A stretch of DNA of 56,328 bases from Streptomyces lincolnensis (lineage in GTDB: Bacteria > Actinomycetota > Actinomycetes > Streptomycetales > Streptomycetaceae), in assembly GCF_021173675.1 (NCBI RefSeq), contig NZ_JAIHON010000017.1, positions 1-56,328 of the forward strand. Direction: 5' to 3'. Shown one piece after another: positions 43,110-52,911 of this stretch (position 1 is the stretch's first letter; every line of letters starts with the position of its first letter). The notes under the pieces are model-generated. The model had not been told where the DNA came from and searched no databases. It worked only from the letters and a program-made list of their open reading frames with translations. Made by a program: the position numbers and the translations under genes.

Positions 43110-46100
43110 GTGATACACGCGGCGAGTAAACACCGAAGACGAGGAAAAAGAAGCCGAAGAATAGCCTCTTCGGCCGCCTTGACTGCTATTATCGCAAGCC
43201 TTCTGAGCTGGTCTCCTACGACAGCTTCAGCAGCAGTCGAGAAAGAAAGTGATGTTCTTTCTGCGGCGAACCGGAGCAACGGAAGAAATTCCGACGAGAC
43301 CACCGCGCACAAACGGGCTACCGAAACCGGCAACCGCGTAGAAATTGTCTCCCGTCGCACCGAGACGGAGGAAGTGTTCGCCAATCCGGACGGCACCGTC
43401 ACAGTCGAACGGTCACTCCTTCCCGTACGCGTACGGCAGCAGGGGAAACTTGTCCCCGTTGATGCTTCCCTGGCCGTCGACGAGACCGGTCGTGTGGCTC
43501 CCAGAGCCACCGGGACCAGGCTCTCCTTCTCCAACGGCGGAGACGGACATCTCGCCACCATGGCCGAGGACGGCCGCGAGATCGTGCTCTCCTGGCCCGA
43601 GCCCCTGCCGCGCCCGCGGCTGGACGGAGACACCGCCACCTACCCCGAGGTACTCCCCGGGGTGGACCTGACGGTAAGCGCGGCAGGTGAATCCTTCTCC
43701 CACGCATTGGTCGTCAAGAACGCCGAAGCCGCGAAGAATCCGGAGCTTGCCGCCATCGATTTCGGTCTGACCGGGAACGGTGTCAGTCTCGCGGCGGAAC
43801 CGGACGGTGAACTCCGTGCTCTCGACCCCACGGGCACACCTGTCTTCTCGGCTCCCAAACCCAGGATGTGGGATTCCGCCGAAGCGTCGGCGCTCTCCGG
43901 CAGGACCATCCGGAAGAACGACGCCCATGTGGTGCGACCGTTGAAGGACGTGCTCGACGGCGCCGCGGACGGCTCCCATCAGGCAGACCTGGGCGTCGGT
44001 CTGTCGGGCCGCAAGCTGACCCTGAAGCCCGATCTGGAGATGCTCGCCGACCCCACCACCGTCTACCCGGTCGTCATCGACCCCGTCTGGGCCAAGGACG
44101 CCTGGAAGAACGCCTGGTCCATCGCCTACAAGCACACGGCCTACCCCGGTTCCGAGAACACGGTGTACTGGAACGGCGGAACGCTGTCCGACGACGCCCG
44201 GGTGGGCCACGCCAACGACACCCAACGCGGTGGCACGATCCGCGCCAACACCTACTTTCGGATCCCCACCTCGAAGATCTGGGACAAGCAGATCCTCGAA
44301 TCGACACTGCGGATCAAGCAGACGTACGCGGGCTCCTGGTCCTGCAAGTCGGGTGACATCCGGGTGCACACCGTCGGCAAGAGCCTTCCCACCAACATCA
44401 GCTGGAACAACCAGCCGACCTGGGGCGAGCTGGTCGACTCCTCGGGCGAGTCCTTCGGGGGCCGCAACTGCCCGGCCGACAGCGCCGGTCTGGTGGAGTT
44501 CGACGTGACCTCGGCCATCAGCAAGGCGTCCAAGAGTCACTGGGGCAACTGGGCCTTCGTTCTGTCGTCCAAGACGAACACGATCGACGTCTCGTATCGC
44601 AAGTTCGATCCCAACTCGGCTCGTGTGTCGACGCGTTACAACACCAGGCCGTCGGTTCCCACCGGGCGCTCCACCAGCCCGTCCGTGCCCTGCGCCGGTG
44701 GCACTTTCGGCACCACGGACCACGTCACGCTGCGCGCGAAGGTGAACGACGCCGAGGACAACAGCCTGACGGCTGAGTTCCAGTACAAGAAGCAGGACGC
44801 GACGAAGTGGACCTCGCTCAAGGAGAAGGCCACACGCGGCTCGGTCGCCGGCGTGCGCATCGACGGAAAAGCCCTCGCCACGGGGGCGTACGAATGGCGT
44901 GTACGGGCGCATGACAGCACTCCGAGCAGCAGCGCCTGGGCCGGTACCTGCACGTTCTCCTACGACAAGACCCGTCCGTCCAAGCTGCCGGGCGTGGCCT
45001 CGAACGAGTTCCCGGAGGAGAAGTCCGGCGGACCGGCCCGCACCGACGGCACCTTCGTCTTCACCGCGGGCGGGGTCACGGATGTGACCGGTTACGAGTG
45101 GTGGACGGATTCCGACAGCAGGGTCAGGACCGTGAAGGCCACCAAACCGGGTGGCCCTTCGGCGAACGTGCCGTACAAGCCGCTCAACGCCGGGCCCCAG
45201 TACATGTACGTACGCAGTCTCGACGCGGCGTCGAACCGGTCGGACCTCAAGGAGTATCTCTTCTACCCGGTGGGGAAGGCCGAGCGGGACAAGCCACGCG
45301 ACCTCAACGGCGACGGGACGACCGACCTGTGGTCGGTGGACCCCGGTGACGGCGCGCTGTGGGTCCATCCGGGGCAGGGCAGCGGCAAGTTCGGCGTGGG
45401 ACAGCAGGCATACGACGATTCGTTCGGCGAGACGGTCACCACGCACTGGGGCAGCTGGAACGAAGAGGACGGGTACGAGGACCTGATCGCCCTCCAGCCG
45501 GGCATCGAGGACCCCGCGCGCAAGGAGCTCTGGGTCTATGAGAACCGCGGCGACGGTGAGCTGCGCCGTGAGGAAGCGAACCGTCGCGAACTGACGGCGA
45601 TCGAGACCGCGTTCAATCACTGGAGCAACGCGGACCAGGTTCTGGCCATCGGCAGCATGAACAACGACACCCAGGACGCGGGCGACACCGAGATCACTGA
45701 CGCGGACGTCCCCGACCTGCTCGTCAAGTCGGGCGCGGAACTGTGGCTCTACCTGGGCACCAGGGACGACACCGGCGTCATCGACAACGTCCCGCCGATC
45801 TCCCTGGGCAACGCGGACTGGCAGGACATGACGCTGATGGCCCCGGGCGACCTGAACAAGGACGGTCTGCCAGAACTCTGGGCGCGCAACGCCAAGACGG
45901 GGAAGGTGCACCAATACACCAGCCGCCGCAACCCGGTGGCCAGTGACACCACGGTCGCGGACCTCACCGTCTACGCGGAGCCCGGCCCTCGCACCACCTC
46001 GATCGGCACGGGATTCACCACCTCCGCGTACCCCCATCTCGCCACCAGCGGTGACTTCGAGAACGACGGCTTCGCCGACCTCTGGGCACGGGACGGGGAA

Positions 46101-47999
46101 GGCAGCTCGGTCGAGTTCCCGGGTCAGGCGCTCACCGGCGGCTCCGCCTTCGGTGCCGCGCGTCCGCTCGTCACGGGCGGCACGCCGTGGGCGGAGTGCG
46201 AGGCGTTCACCTCGCAGGCCACCGGCAAGCACACGTTGTGCGGTCCGCTCCTGGCCAAGTTCCGGGTGCTTGGCGGCACGGCGAAGTTCGGCCACCCGGA
46301 CACCGACGTGCTGACGCCGTCCGACAAGACGGGGCGGTACGCGCACTTCCGGTCTCCCGGGGCCACCGCCGTCAACCGTTCGCTCTACTGGCACCCGGAC
46401 ACCGGAGCGTGGCCGGTCACAGGCGGCATCCGGACCAAATGGGCGGCCCTCGGGAGCGAGAGCGGAATTCTGGGCTATCCGGCCTCCGACGAGCGGGCGA
46501 CCGGTGACGGTGAAGGGCGCGTCACCCTCTTCCGCAAGGCAGGCCGTCCCAGCGCCGTCTACTGGCACACCGACATCGGCGCCTTCGAGATCCACGGCCA
46601 CATCTACGCCAAGTACAAGGAACTCGGCGGCCCCGCGTACATGGGTTATCCGATGACCGGCGAGAAGAAGACATCCCCGAAGGCCGGCTCCTATCAGCGG
46701 TTCCGGTTCCCCGGACAGCAGGACTACACCTCGTCCATCTACTTCAGCGGCACGACGGGCGCATGGCCGATCCGCGGCGGTATCCAGGACAGATGGAACG
46801 CTCTCGACGCGGAGAACAGCTGGCTGGGCTTCCCGACCTCGACCGAGTACGAGGTGGCGGGCGGCAAGCGCGCCGACTTCGAGAACGGCTACATCCGCTG
46901 GAACCGGACCAGCGGCGTCACCAAGGAACACAAGCCCGAGGACAGGACCGCACATCTGCGGACCGACCTCTCGGGGGACGTCAACGGCGACGGCCGTACC
47001 GACATGATCACCGTCTACGACTACGAGAACGCGTCGACCGGTATCCACGTGTCGACGGCCACCGCCGGTGGCGGTTTCAACGCGCCCGACGACGAGCCGG
47101 CATGGACCAGTTCCCGAGCGGGTTACGACTACTCCCGCAGCAAGTGGGCGGCCGGTGACTTCAACGGCGACGGACGCGCCGATGTCGCCGGGTTCCTGGA
47201 GAACGCCGACGGCAGCATCACCGTGTGGTCGTTCCTCGCCTCACGCGAAGGCACCTTCGACGACACCAAAGCCCTTGTCCTCCCCAAGGGAAGCTGGACC
47301 TGGGGGAAGACGACGCTGCTCGCCGGAGACGTCAACGGTGACAAACGGTCCGACCTCGTCGCCTTCTACGACTACGGCAACGCCACCACGGGCGTCCACA
47401 AGCTGCTCGCGAAAGCGGACGGGACATTCGACGCCCCGGTCACCATGTGGAAGAGCGAGGCCCAGGGCTGGCACTACGACCATGGCAAGTACGCCATCGG
47501 CGACACCAACGGCGACGGACGCGAGGACCCCATCGCCTTCTACGGCCACAACACCGGCGCGGTCGCCCTGTGGACCTTCCCGGTCACGGCCGACGGCGTC
47601 GTCACCAAGCCGTTGAGGTCCTGGAACGTCGCAGCGGGCACGTGGGACATCGACCGCGTTGAGCTGGCCAGCGGGGACTACAACGGGGACCGACGCGCCG
47701 ATGTGGCCGTGCTGTACGGGGAGGACAAGGGCATAACCGGCCTTCGGACGTTCCTGGCCAAGGCCGACGGTGGTTTCGAGGCACCGCTGAGCAGTTGGCA
47801 GAGCGACGAGAGCAAGTGGTACGCCGTCAATTCCGGGCAACCCCTGTCCGGGGACACCGGAGGCGACGGCCGCGCGGACGTCTTCGTCCTGTACAACTAC
47901 GCGGTCGGCTCCAACAGGGCGTTCACGTTCAGCAGTCGCGAGGACGGCGGGTTCGACGGTCCGCGGGGCTCCTGGTACGCGGAGCCCGGGACCTGGTAG
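43110..47999 (+). CDS. Giant exported protein with DNRLRE, LGFP and FG-GAP/VCBS repeats
   Basis: This is a 1629-aa extracellular protein. The signal peptide MIHAASKHRRRGKRSRRI... ends near TTASAAV. After a ~250-residue beta domain comes a DNRLRE-like module (TYFRIPTSKIWDKQILES, IRVHTVGKSLPTNISWNNQP, ~370-470), then a fibronectin/Ig-like segment. FG-GAP/VCBS repeats with calcium loops such as DLNGDGTTDLW follow. Four LGFP-type repeats (~1040-1275: GGTAKFGHPDTDV, SGILGYPASDE, YMGYPMTGE, WLGFPTSTE) and a second FG-GAP block (DVNGDGRTD, DFNGDGRAD, DYNGDRRAD) complete it. LGFP repeats are thought to bind the wall. It is divergent from the RHS toxin and may help display or deliver it. The GTG start follows AAGGGGGA. 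Confidence 0.9.
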   Translation: MIHAASKHRRRGKRSRRIASSAALTAIIASLLSWSPTTASAAVEKESDVLSAANRSNGRNSDETTAHKRATETGNRVEIVSRRTETEEVFANPDGTVTVERSLLPVRVRQQGKLVPVDASLAVDETGRVAPRATGTRLSFSNGGDGHLATMAEDGREIVLSWPEPLPRPRLDGDTATYPEVLPGVDLTVSAAGESFSHALVVKNAEAAKNPELAAIDFGLTGNGVSLAAEPDGELRALDPTGTPVFSAPKPRMWDSAEASALSGRTIRKNDAHVVRPLKDVLDGAADGSHQADLGVGLSGRKLTLKPDLEMLADPTTVYPVVIDPVWAKDAWKNAWSIAYKHTAYPGSENTVYWNGGTLSDDARVGHANDTQRGGTIRANTYFRIPTSKIWDKQILESTLRIKQTYAGSWSCKSGDIRVHTVGKSLPTNISWNNQPTWGELVDSSGESFGGRNCPADSAGLVEFDVTSAISKASKSHWGNWAFVLSSKTNTIDVSYRKFDPNSARVSTRYNTRPSVPTGRSTSPSVPCAGGTFGTTDHVTLRAKVNDAEDNSLTAEFQYKKQDATKWTSLKEKATRGSVAGVRIDGKALATGAYEWRVRAHDSTPSSSAWAGTCTFSYDKTRPSKLPGVASNEFPEEKSGGPARTDGTFVFTAGGVTDVTGYEWWTDSDSRVRTVKATKPGGPSANVPYKPLNAGPQYMYVRSLDAASNRSDLKEYLFYPVGKAERDKPRDLNGDGTTDLWSVDPGDGALWVHPGQGSGKFGVGQQAYDDSFGETVTTHWGSWNEEDGYEDLIALQPGIEDPARKELWVYENRGDGELRREEANRRELTAIETAFNHWSNADQVLAIGSMNNDTQDAGDTEITDADVPDLLVKSGAELWLYLGTRDDTGVIDNVPPISLGNADWQDMTLMAPGDLNKDGLPELWARNAKTGKVHQYTSRRNPVASDTTVADLTVYAEPGPRTTSIGTGFTTSAYPHLATSGDFENDGFADLWARDGEGSSVEFPGQALTGGSAFGAARPLVTGGTPWAECEAFTSQATGKHTLCGPLLAKFRVLGGTAKFGHPDTDVLTPSDKTGRYAHFRSPGATAVNRSLYWHPDTGAWPVTGGIRTKWAALGSESGILGYPASDERATGDGEGRVTLFRKAGRPSAVYWHTDIGAFEIHGHIYAKYKELGGPAYMGYPMTGEKKTSPKAGSYQRFRFPGQQDYTSSIYFSGTTGAWPIRGGIQDRWNALDAENSWLGFPTSTEYEVAGGKRADFENGYIRWNRTSGVTKEHKPEDRTAHLRTDLSGDVNGDGRTDMITVYDYENASTGIHVSTATAGGGFNAPDDEPAWTSSRAGYDYSRSKWAAGDFNGDGRADVAGFLENADGSITVWSFLASREGTFDDTKALVLPKGSWTWGKTTLLAGDVNGDKRSDLVAFYDYGNATTGVHKLLAKADGTFDAPVTMWKSEAQGWHYDHGKYAIGDTNGDGREDPIAFYGHNTGAVALWTFPVTADGVVTKPLRSWNVAAGTWDIDRVELASGDYNGDRRADVAVLYGEDKGITGLRTFLAKADGGFEAPLSSWQSDESKWYAVNSGQPLSGDTGGDGRADVFVLYNYAVGSNRAFTFSSREDGGFDGPRGSWYAEPGTW

Positions 48000-48006
48000 G
48001 GGTTGG

Positions 48007-48034
48007 GCTGCCGGCGGCTACGGCCGCCGGCAGC
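48007..48034. terminator. Bidirectional hairpin terminator
   Basis: The perfect 12-bp stem GCTGCCGGCGGC / GCCGCCGGCAGC with loop tacg lies in the 52-bp gap between the FG-GAP gene stop and the stop of a convergent small gene. Confidence 0.85.
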
Positions 48035-48051
48035 GCGCCCCCGGTCGGTTG

Positions 48052-48216
48052 TCAACCGCCCGGCTCGGTCTCGGTGTTGGTGGTTGTCGGGTCGGTGGTG
48101 GTGGGAGGGGCGTCGTCGGTCTCGGGGGTGTGCTCGTGCTGCTTCTTCAGGGCGAGTTCCTTGGCCAGCTTCTCGGAGTGGAGTCGCATTTCTGCCTCGG
48201 TTCGGAGATCGAACAT
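48052..48216 (-). CDS. Small hydrophilic protein (54 aa)
   Basis: ATG 48216 is preceded by a near-perfect AGGAGG at five bases. The peptide begins MFDLRTEAEMRLHSEKLAKE, an amphipathic helix, and continues LALKKQHEH before an acidic Thr/Pro/Glu tail (DDAPPTTTDPTTTNTE). It has no hydrophobic segment, cysteines or RiPP-like core, and I do not recognise a family. It is isolated, with about 400 bp of non-coding sequence on its 5' side. Confidence 0.65.
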   Translation of the reverse strand: MFDLRTEAEMRLHSEKLAKELALKKQHEHTPETDDAPPTTTDPTTTNTETEPGG

Positions 48217-48620
48217 TGGTGCCTCCTGTGAGTGAGAGGGGGGTTGGTGCTGGTGCGCGACTTTGCGGTTGGGTACGGCGAATCGCGTCACAGGGGAAAG
48301 GGAGCAAGGAGGAACGGCCGTCGCCTCTCGCTGGTGTCACGCGGAGGCGTCAGCGGCGTGGAGCGCTAGAAACGAGGGCTGCCGCTGTGTTCCGGGAGGG
48401 TGCGGGACGGGGTGGGTTCGGGTTCGAAGGGAGTTCCCTGCCTTGCCATCGTCGCACCTCCAAGCGGGGTCTCGGGCAGGCGAGAGGCCTGCCGCCGTTC
48501 AGCGTGGTCGTCGGCGCGGCGCTTGGCCGGCGCGGACGGGTATTTGCTTGAAGATTACCCTAAGGGGGCCGGGCGCGTCACGGGTAAGTCACGGTTGCAC
48601 ACAGGTAATTGGCGTGGTGT
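48217..48620. other. 404-bp intergenic region
   Basis: No ORF with convincing codon bias and no RNA gene or repeat was recognised on either strand. It must hold the promoter of the small hydrophilic protein. An A/T-richer patch near 48540-48610 (tatttgcttgaagattaccc) is on the 3' side of the ankyrin-like gene. Confidence 0.4.
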
Positions 48621-49694
48621 TCATCTGCGTGCGGTCGCCCAGTAGTCCCGGGCCGGCAGTTCGACCCAGTGGTCCGGTGGGCCGAGTACGGCTCGGGCGT
48701 CGGTCAGGCGTAGGCCGACGTAGGCGCAGCAGTAGGCCACCGCGCCGGTGTGGAAGAGGTAGTTGGCCAGGACGTCGTCGGGGGTGGAGTCCGCGTCGGG
48801 GCCGCCGGCCGGGTGGAGGTCCGAGCCCTCTATGACTCCGTCGCGGGTGATGCTGCCCTGGTTGCCACTCTTGGGGTTGGCGTACAGGCCGTAGGAGACG
48901 GTGCCGCGGGAGAGGCGGGTGTGGATGCCCGGCATCGACGGGGCGTAGCCCCAGGGCTGGGTGACGACGCAGCCGCCGGGCACGGTGGTGACGCCGACGA
49001 AGTTCAGGATCTCGTCCATGTCGTAGTCGTACGGGGACTCCATGACCTCGGCCAGGAACTCGGCGTCCGCCGGGGTCGCCTCCAAGCGGCGGATCGCCTC
49101 CTCGGCGTCGATGCCGGCCACGCAGGCCAGACCGATGCCGTCCTCGTGGAAGGTGCCGAGGGCCTTGACGAGGCGGTTGCCCTCCTCGGCCGCGGCGCGT
49201 TCCCGTTCGGTCAGGCCGGGTTCGCCCTCGGGGAGCGGGAACAGGTCAGGGGTCGGGCCCGCCAGGGCGAGTCGGCCCGGGGACCAGCCCCCGATCAAGG
49301 GGCGCCAGGGGTCGGCTCCGGCGGCGACGAGGGCTCGGGCGTTGTCGGGGCGGCGGTTCATGACGGCCTGCCACAGGGCCGTCGAACCGTCGGGCTCGCG
49401 GGCGTCCACGTCCGAGACGCGGTGGGCCAGTTCCGCGACGACCTCCGGGGAGCCGTAGGTCGCCGCGCGGTGCAGGGCGAAGCCCGATCCCCAGCCGTGC
49501 GGGTCGGCGCCCTGGGCGAGGAGCCGGCGGATGGCCTCGATGTCCTGCCAGTCCCGCCCGTCCCGCCAGGTCAGGCCCTCCCAGCCGGAACTCCCCGAGC
49601 TCCTGGAAAGGCCGGACTTTCCGGACTTCCCGGAGTTCCGGTTCCAGCCTGCCGCCGGGCCCACCAGACCCGTCGGCTCCGTCTCCCCTGTCAT
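48621..49694 (-). CDS. Ankyrin-repeat protein
   Basis: After a low-complexity Ser/Gly segment (~20-40), three ankyrin-like units are visible: DIEAIRRLLAQGADPHGWG, FALHRAATYGSPEVVAELAH and GSTALWQAVMNRRPDNARALVAAGADP. The C-terminal ~200 residues are a family-specific domain (DEILNFVGVTTVPGGCVVTQPWGYAPS and ANYLFHTGAVAYCCAYVGLR), seen in other Streptomyces ankyrin proteins but without known function. ATG 49694 follows GGAGGGGG. At 357 aa it is probably a cytoplasmic adaptor or regulator of protein contacts. No operon partner is evident. Confidence 0.85.
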   Translation of the reverse strand: MTGETEPTGLVGPAAGWNRNSGKSGKSGLSRSSGSSGWEGLTWRDGRDWQDIEAIRRLLAQGADPHGWGSGFALHRAATYGSPEVVAELAHRVSDVDAREPDGSTALWQAVMNRRPDNARALVAAGADPWRPLIGGWSPGRLALAGPTPDLFPLPEGEPGLTERERAAAEEGNRLVKALGTFHEDGIGLACVAGIDAEEAIRRLEATPADAEFLAEVMESPYDYDMDEILNFVGVTTVPGGCVVTQPWGYAPSMPGIHTRLSRGTVSYGLYANPKSGNQGSITRDGVIEGSDLHPAGGPDADSTPDDVLANYLFHTGAVAYCCAYVGLRLTDARAVLGPPDHWVELPARDYWATARR

Positions 49695-49846
49695 GATCCC
49701 CCTCCGCCCACTCGCGCGTGCTGCGCACACCCTCGCAGACGGGTCTGACAGTCCGGCCTCCCCGCAGTCCGCCGGTCAGCCCGTTGGCGGGCTGACCGGC
49801 GTACCGACCGGTGGGCTGTCGACGGTCTACCGGAGCAAGGGCGTGC

Positions 49847-51523
49847 TCACTTCCGGCCCGGCGCCTTCCAGGGGTCCGCCCGGCGGGCGAGGGTCCGTGC
49901 CTGGCGGCGTACGTCCGGCGGGAGGCGGTGGAGGAGGGTGCGGGCGGCCTTGCGGACGCCGGGTGCGGCGGTGGTGCTGAGCAGGAGGCGGTCGGAGACG
50001 GTGGCGTGGCCCGGTCGGCCGACGGCGAGCCGGAGTTGGCCGCCCGGGCCGCCCCAGGTGGGGATGACCAGGCGCGGTGGGGTGGCGACCTTCGTCGTGG
50101 TGAGACGGGGTCCGTCGTCGTCGCGGGCGACACGGGCCCGGCGGCCGATGCCGAGGAGCTGGACGCTGGCCCACACCAGGTGCGTGCCGGGGAGCATCGC
50201 CTCGCCGCCGGCCAGGGTGGCGGGGTCGATCTCGGTCTCTCCGGTGAGGACCACGCGGTGCCGGCCGCCGCCGAGCGGTTCGGTGCGCGGGATGAGGTCG
50301 ACGTCGGGGAACCACCACAGGTCGCGGGCGGTGTCGTGGACGAGCAGTTCACCGTGGGTGTGGCCGAGGGGGTGCGGGGACTCCCAGCCCTCGGCGCCCT
50401 CGATGCCGGCCAGCAGCTCGGGATCCATGAGGAGGCGGCCGTAGCGCTCGACGAGGGTGAGGGGTTCGCCGTCGGCGCGGACCAGGGACATCGTGGTGGA
50501 GACGACGAGCCGGCCGGATCTCCAGCGGACGTCGTCCACGGTGACCCGGGGTCTGATGCCCTGGGTGCGGCGGGCGAGTTCGACCAGGGAGTCGAGGTGG
50601 CCCTCCTCCAGCAGGTGTGCCCGCAGGCCGCTGATCGCCGGGAGGCCTTCGCGGACGCCCGGCGGGTAGGCGTCCAGGGCCATCTTGCGTACGACGTCGA
50701 AGTAGCGCTCCAGGGCCTTGCCCTTGCGCTGCAGGACGCGGGGCTCGCTGACCGGGCGGAGGAGTTCGACGCGGTAGGAGCGGCGCAGTAAGTGGTCCTG
50801 GAGCGGGCCCGGTTCGGTGCCCTCCTTGATGGCCTCCACCACGCCGCGCAGATGGCCGTAGTAGTCCTCGGGGGTGGCGGCGCGTCCGCTGTTGTTGCCG
50901 CCGTCGTCCCGGCGTTTCCAGATGTAGCAGGGCTGGTCGGCGAGGATCGAGACCGTTTTGGCCCGGACGTAGGCCTGGGCCATGAAGAGCTGGTCCTCCA
51001 GGCGGACCGGGCCCTCCGGGAAGGTCAGGTCGTGGGTGAGGAGGAAGTCGCGGCGGAACATCTTGTGCGGCGTGAGGCTCTCGAAGAGCGGCGCGTCCTC
51101 GGCCGTGCACTTCTCGACGGTGCGTTTGAAGACGCGGCTGGGGCCTGCCATGGTGCCGATGACCTTGCCCAGGACGATGTCCGAGTGGTTGCGGGTGGCG
51201 AGGCGGTGCAGGTGTTCGAGTGCCCGCGGTGTCAGTTCGTCGTCCTGGTCGACGAACTGGACGTACTCCCCTCTGGCCAGGCGCACTCCCACGTTGCGCG
51301 GTTTGCCGGGCCAGCCGGAGTTCTCCTGGTGGACCACGCGGACGTGCGCGTGCTCGGCCGCCAGTTTGTCCAGCCGCTCGGCGGAGTCGTCGGTGGAGCC
51401 GTCGTCCACGTAAATGATCTCGTACTCGTCCTTGCCCAAGCTCTGATTGAGCAGCGACGGTGAGCACAGTTCGATATAGCGGCCCGCGTTGTACACGGGC
51501 ACGACAATGCTGACCTTGATCAT
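49847..51523 (-). CDS. GT2 glycosyltransferase with C-terminal extension
   Basis: This GT-A fold transferase resembles teichoic-acid and capsule glycosyltransferases. The catalytic domain occupies residues 1-~210: VSIVVPVYNAGRYI, YVDDGSTDDS, the DXD region VQFVDQDDEL near 92 and the base motif VRLEDQLFMAQAYV near 170. The C-terminal ~300 residues form a helical region plus beta-rich modules (VDDVRWRSGRLVV, HRVVLTGETEID), as in TarP/TarS- or wall-polymer-linked GT2 enzymes. The 558-aa length and lack of membrane segments indicate a peripheral cytoplasmic enzyme. GGGGG precedes the ATG. The acceptor is probably a cell-wall glycopolymer (inference). Confidence 0.9.
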   Translation of the reverse strand: MIKVSIVVPVYNAGRYIELCSPSLLNQSLGKDEYEIIYVDDGSTDDSAERLDKLAAEHAHVRVVHQENSGWPGKPRNVGVRLARGEYVQFVDQDDELTPRALEHLHRLATRNHSDIVLGKVIGTMAGPSRVFKRTVEKCTAEDAPLFESLTPHKMFRRDFLLTHDLTFPEGPVRLEDQLFMAQAYVRAKTVSILADQPCYIWKRRDDGGNNSGRAATPEDYYGHLRGVVEAIKEGTEPGPLQDHLLRRSYRVELLRPVSEPRVLQRKGKALERYFDVVRKMALDAYPPGVREGLPAISGLRAHLLEEGHLDSLVELARRTQGIRPRVTVDDVRWRSGRLVVSTTMSLVRADGEPLTLVERYGRLLMDPELLAGIEGAEGWESPHPLGHTHGELLVHDTARDLWWFPDVDLIPRTEPLGGGRHRVVLTGETEIDPATLAGGEAMLPGTHLVWASVQLLGIGRRARVARDDDGPRLTTTKVATPPRLVIPTWGGPGGQLRLAVGRPGHATVSDRLLLSTTAAPGVRKAARTLLHRLPPDVRRQARTLARRADPWKAPGRK

Positions 51524-51636
51524 GAAAGCCCCCCGGCCCCGATCCCCTGTTCCCCTGTTTTCCCCCTGACACCGTCCGAACGTTCGGAATTCGACAAGAG
51601 TTCCCCAAGAGTTCCTCAGAGACGAAATATCGTCTG

Positions 51637-52199
51637 TCAGGCGAGAAATGACGTGATCAGCCCGTACAACGCCTCCGGCTGATCAAGGTGTACGTCGTGC
51701 GCGGCGCCCAAGACGACGACGTGCCGGGTGCCTGTGGGGCGCCGAGCGAGCATCGTGGACGGTTCGTCGGGGCGCATGGTGCCGTTCGCGCCCTCTACGC
51801 CGGTCCCGCCTCGACGAGGACCAGCGAACCCACCAGGTCCGGGCGGGCCGACGCCAGCAGCATCGCCGTATGGCCACCCAGGGACTGGCCTATCAGGGTC
51901 ACGGGGGCGAGCGCGAGCTCCTCGATCAGGGTGACGGCGTCCTGGACGTGGGCGGCGCGGGTGACGGTCGGCGGGCGGAGGGTGCTGGCGCCGTGGCCAC
52001 GGGCGTCGTACGAGACCACTCGGTGCCCGGCGGCGTGCAGGCGGGAGGCGAGGTCGTCGAACTCGCCCTGGTGGCCTGCCAGGCCGTGCAGCATGAGGAC
52101 CGGGTGAGGGGCCGGGTGGGGGTGGGGCGGGGGCCGGTCGCGGTAGGCGATGCGGGTGCCGTCGGGGGTCGTGAGGTGGGTGGGGGCGGGTGGCGTCAC
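51637..52199 (-). pseudogene. Broken alpha/beta-hydrolase (frameshift plus internal deletion)
   Basis: The GTG at 52199 with AGGAGAGG upstream opens an alpha/beta-hydrolase: LMLHGLAGHQGEF, VVSYDARGHGAST and the nucleophile elbow IGQSLGGHTAML. It runs to LVLVEAGPA and stops at 51795. The C-terminal piece with the catalytic His, HVVVLGAAHDVHLDQPEALYG, continues in a different frame to 51637. The combined length is only ~187 residues. The lid and the strand bearing the catalytic Asp, roughly 70 residues, are missing. The gene is almost certainly inactive. Confidence 0.8.
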
Positions 52200-52259
52200 G
52201 CGTGTGTCCTCTCCTGCGCGTTGGCGGCGACGGGAGGTGCACCACCCGCCCCGTGTCCG

Positions 52260-52745
52260 TCAGATCGCCGGGGCGAGTTCCGCTCGACCGAACAACAGAG
52301 CGTATCCGTGCGGGAGTTGGAGCAGGATGCGGTCCACCAGGTCGTCGCCGACCAGGGACGGGAGGACGCTCAGGACCGAGCTGACGTCCCAGCGGGCCGT
52401 CGCCGGGGTGGCGCCCCGCACGCGCGCGGCGATCGCGTCCACGAACTCCGCGGCCGTCAGCGGACGGGTCGCCGGGATCTGCGACGCGACCACGCGCGCG
52501 GCCTCCTCGGGCAGGGCACGGGCCAGGTCGACGCGTTCGTCACCGATGACATGGCCACCGAGGGCCGACAGGACGATACGGATGACACGCTCCGCCTCCG
52601 CGGAGGTCGGGTACTGGCCGGCGTCCCGCACCGCCGCGACCAGGTCGGCCCACCGGGGCCGCTCCTGCGTCCCAACCATCGGGTCCATCCCGTCCCTGCC
52701 GTCCTTCTGCCGTGACGTGGCGGGGCGGTCGCTCAGCACGGTCAC
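52260..52745 (-). CDS. DUF2267 domain protein
   Basis: The 161-residue protein has the DUF2267 pattern of helical repeats: WADLVAAVRDAGQYPTSAEAERV, LSALGGHVIGDERVDLARAL, LTAAEFVDAIAARV and VLSVLPSLVGDDLVDRILLQLP. GTG 52745 was chosen because AAGGAGGA lies eight bases upstream; ATG 52688 would give a shorter, 142-residue product. The function of DUF2267 is unknown. It precedes the Hsp20-region genes and may belong to a stress-protein cluster. Confidence 0.85.
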   Translation of the reverse strand: MTVLSDRPATSRQKDGRDGMDPMVGTQERPRWADLVAAVRDAGQYPTSAEAERVIRIVLSALGGHVIGDERVDLARALPEEAARVVASQIPATRPLTAAEFVDAIAARVRGATPATARWDVSSVLSVLPSLVGDDLVDRILLQLPHGYALLFGRAELAPAI

Positions 52746-52911
52746 GTCGGGGTCCTCCTTCTGACACTCTTCAGACACTTCAGGCACTTCACGCATCTAG
52801 AACTTTTCGGGCATGTAAGACGCTTAGATTACTTCGATTGCTTCGGTTCCTTCGGATTCCTGGGGTTCCGGAGTGTCCATGGGTGCCGGACGCGGCACCC
52901 ATGGAGTTCTC

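Noticed and set aside
43413..47048. 1211-codon open frame opposite the FG-GAP gene
   Set aside because: It lies wholly antisense to a protein with clear signal peptide and repeats, and shows Arg/Val/Gly/His-rich shadow composition.
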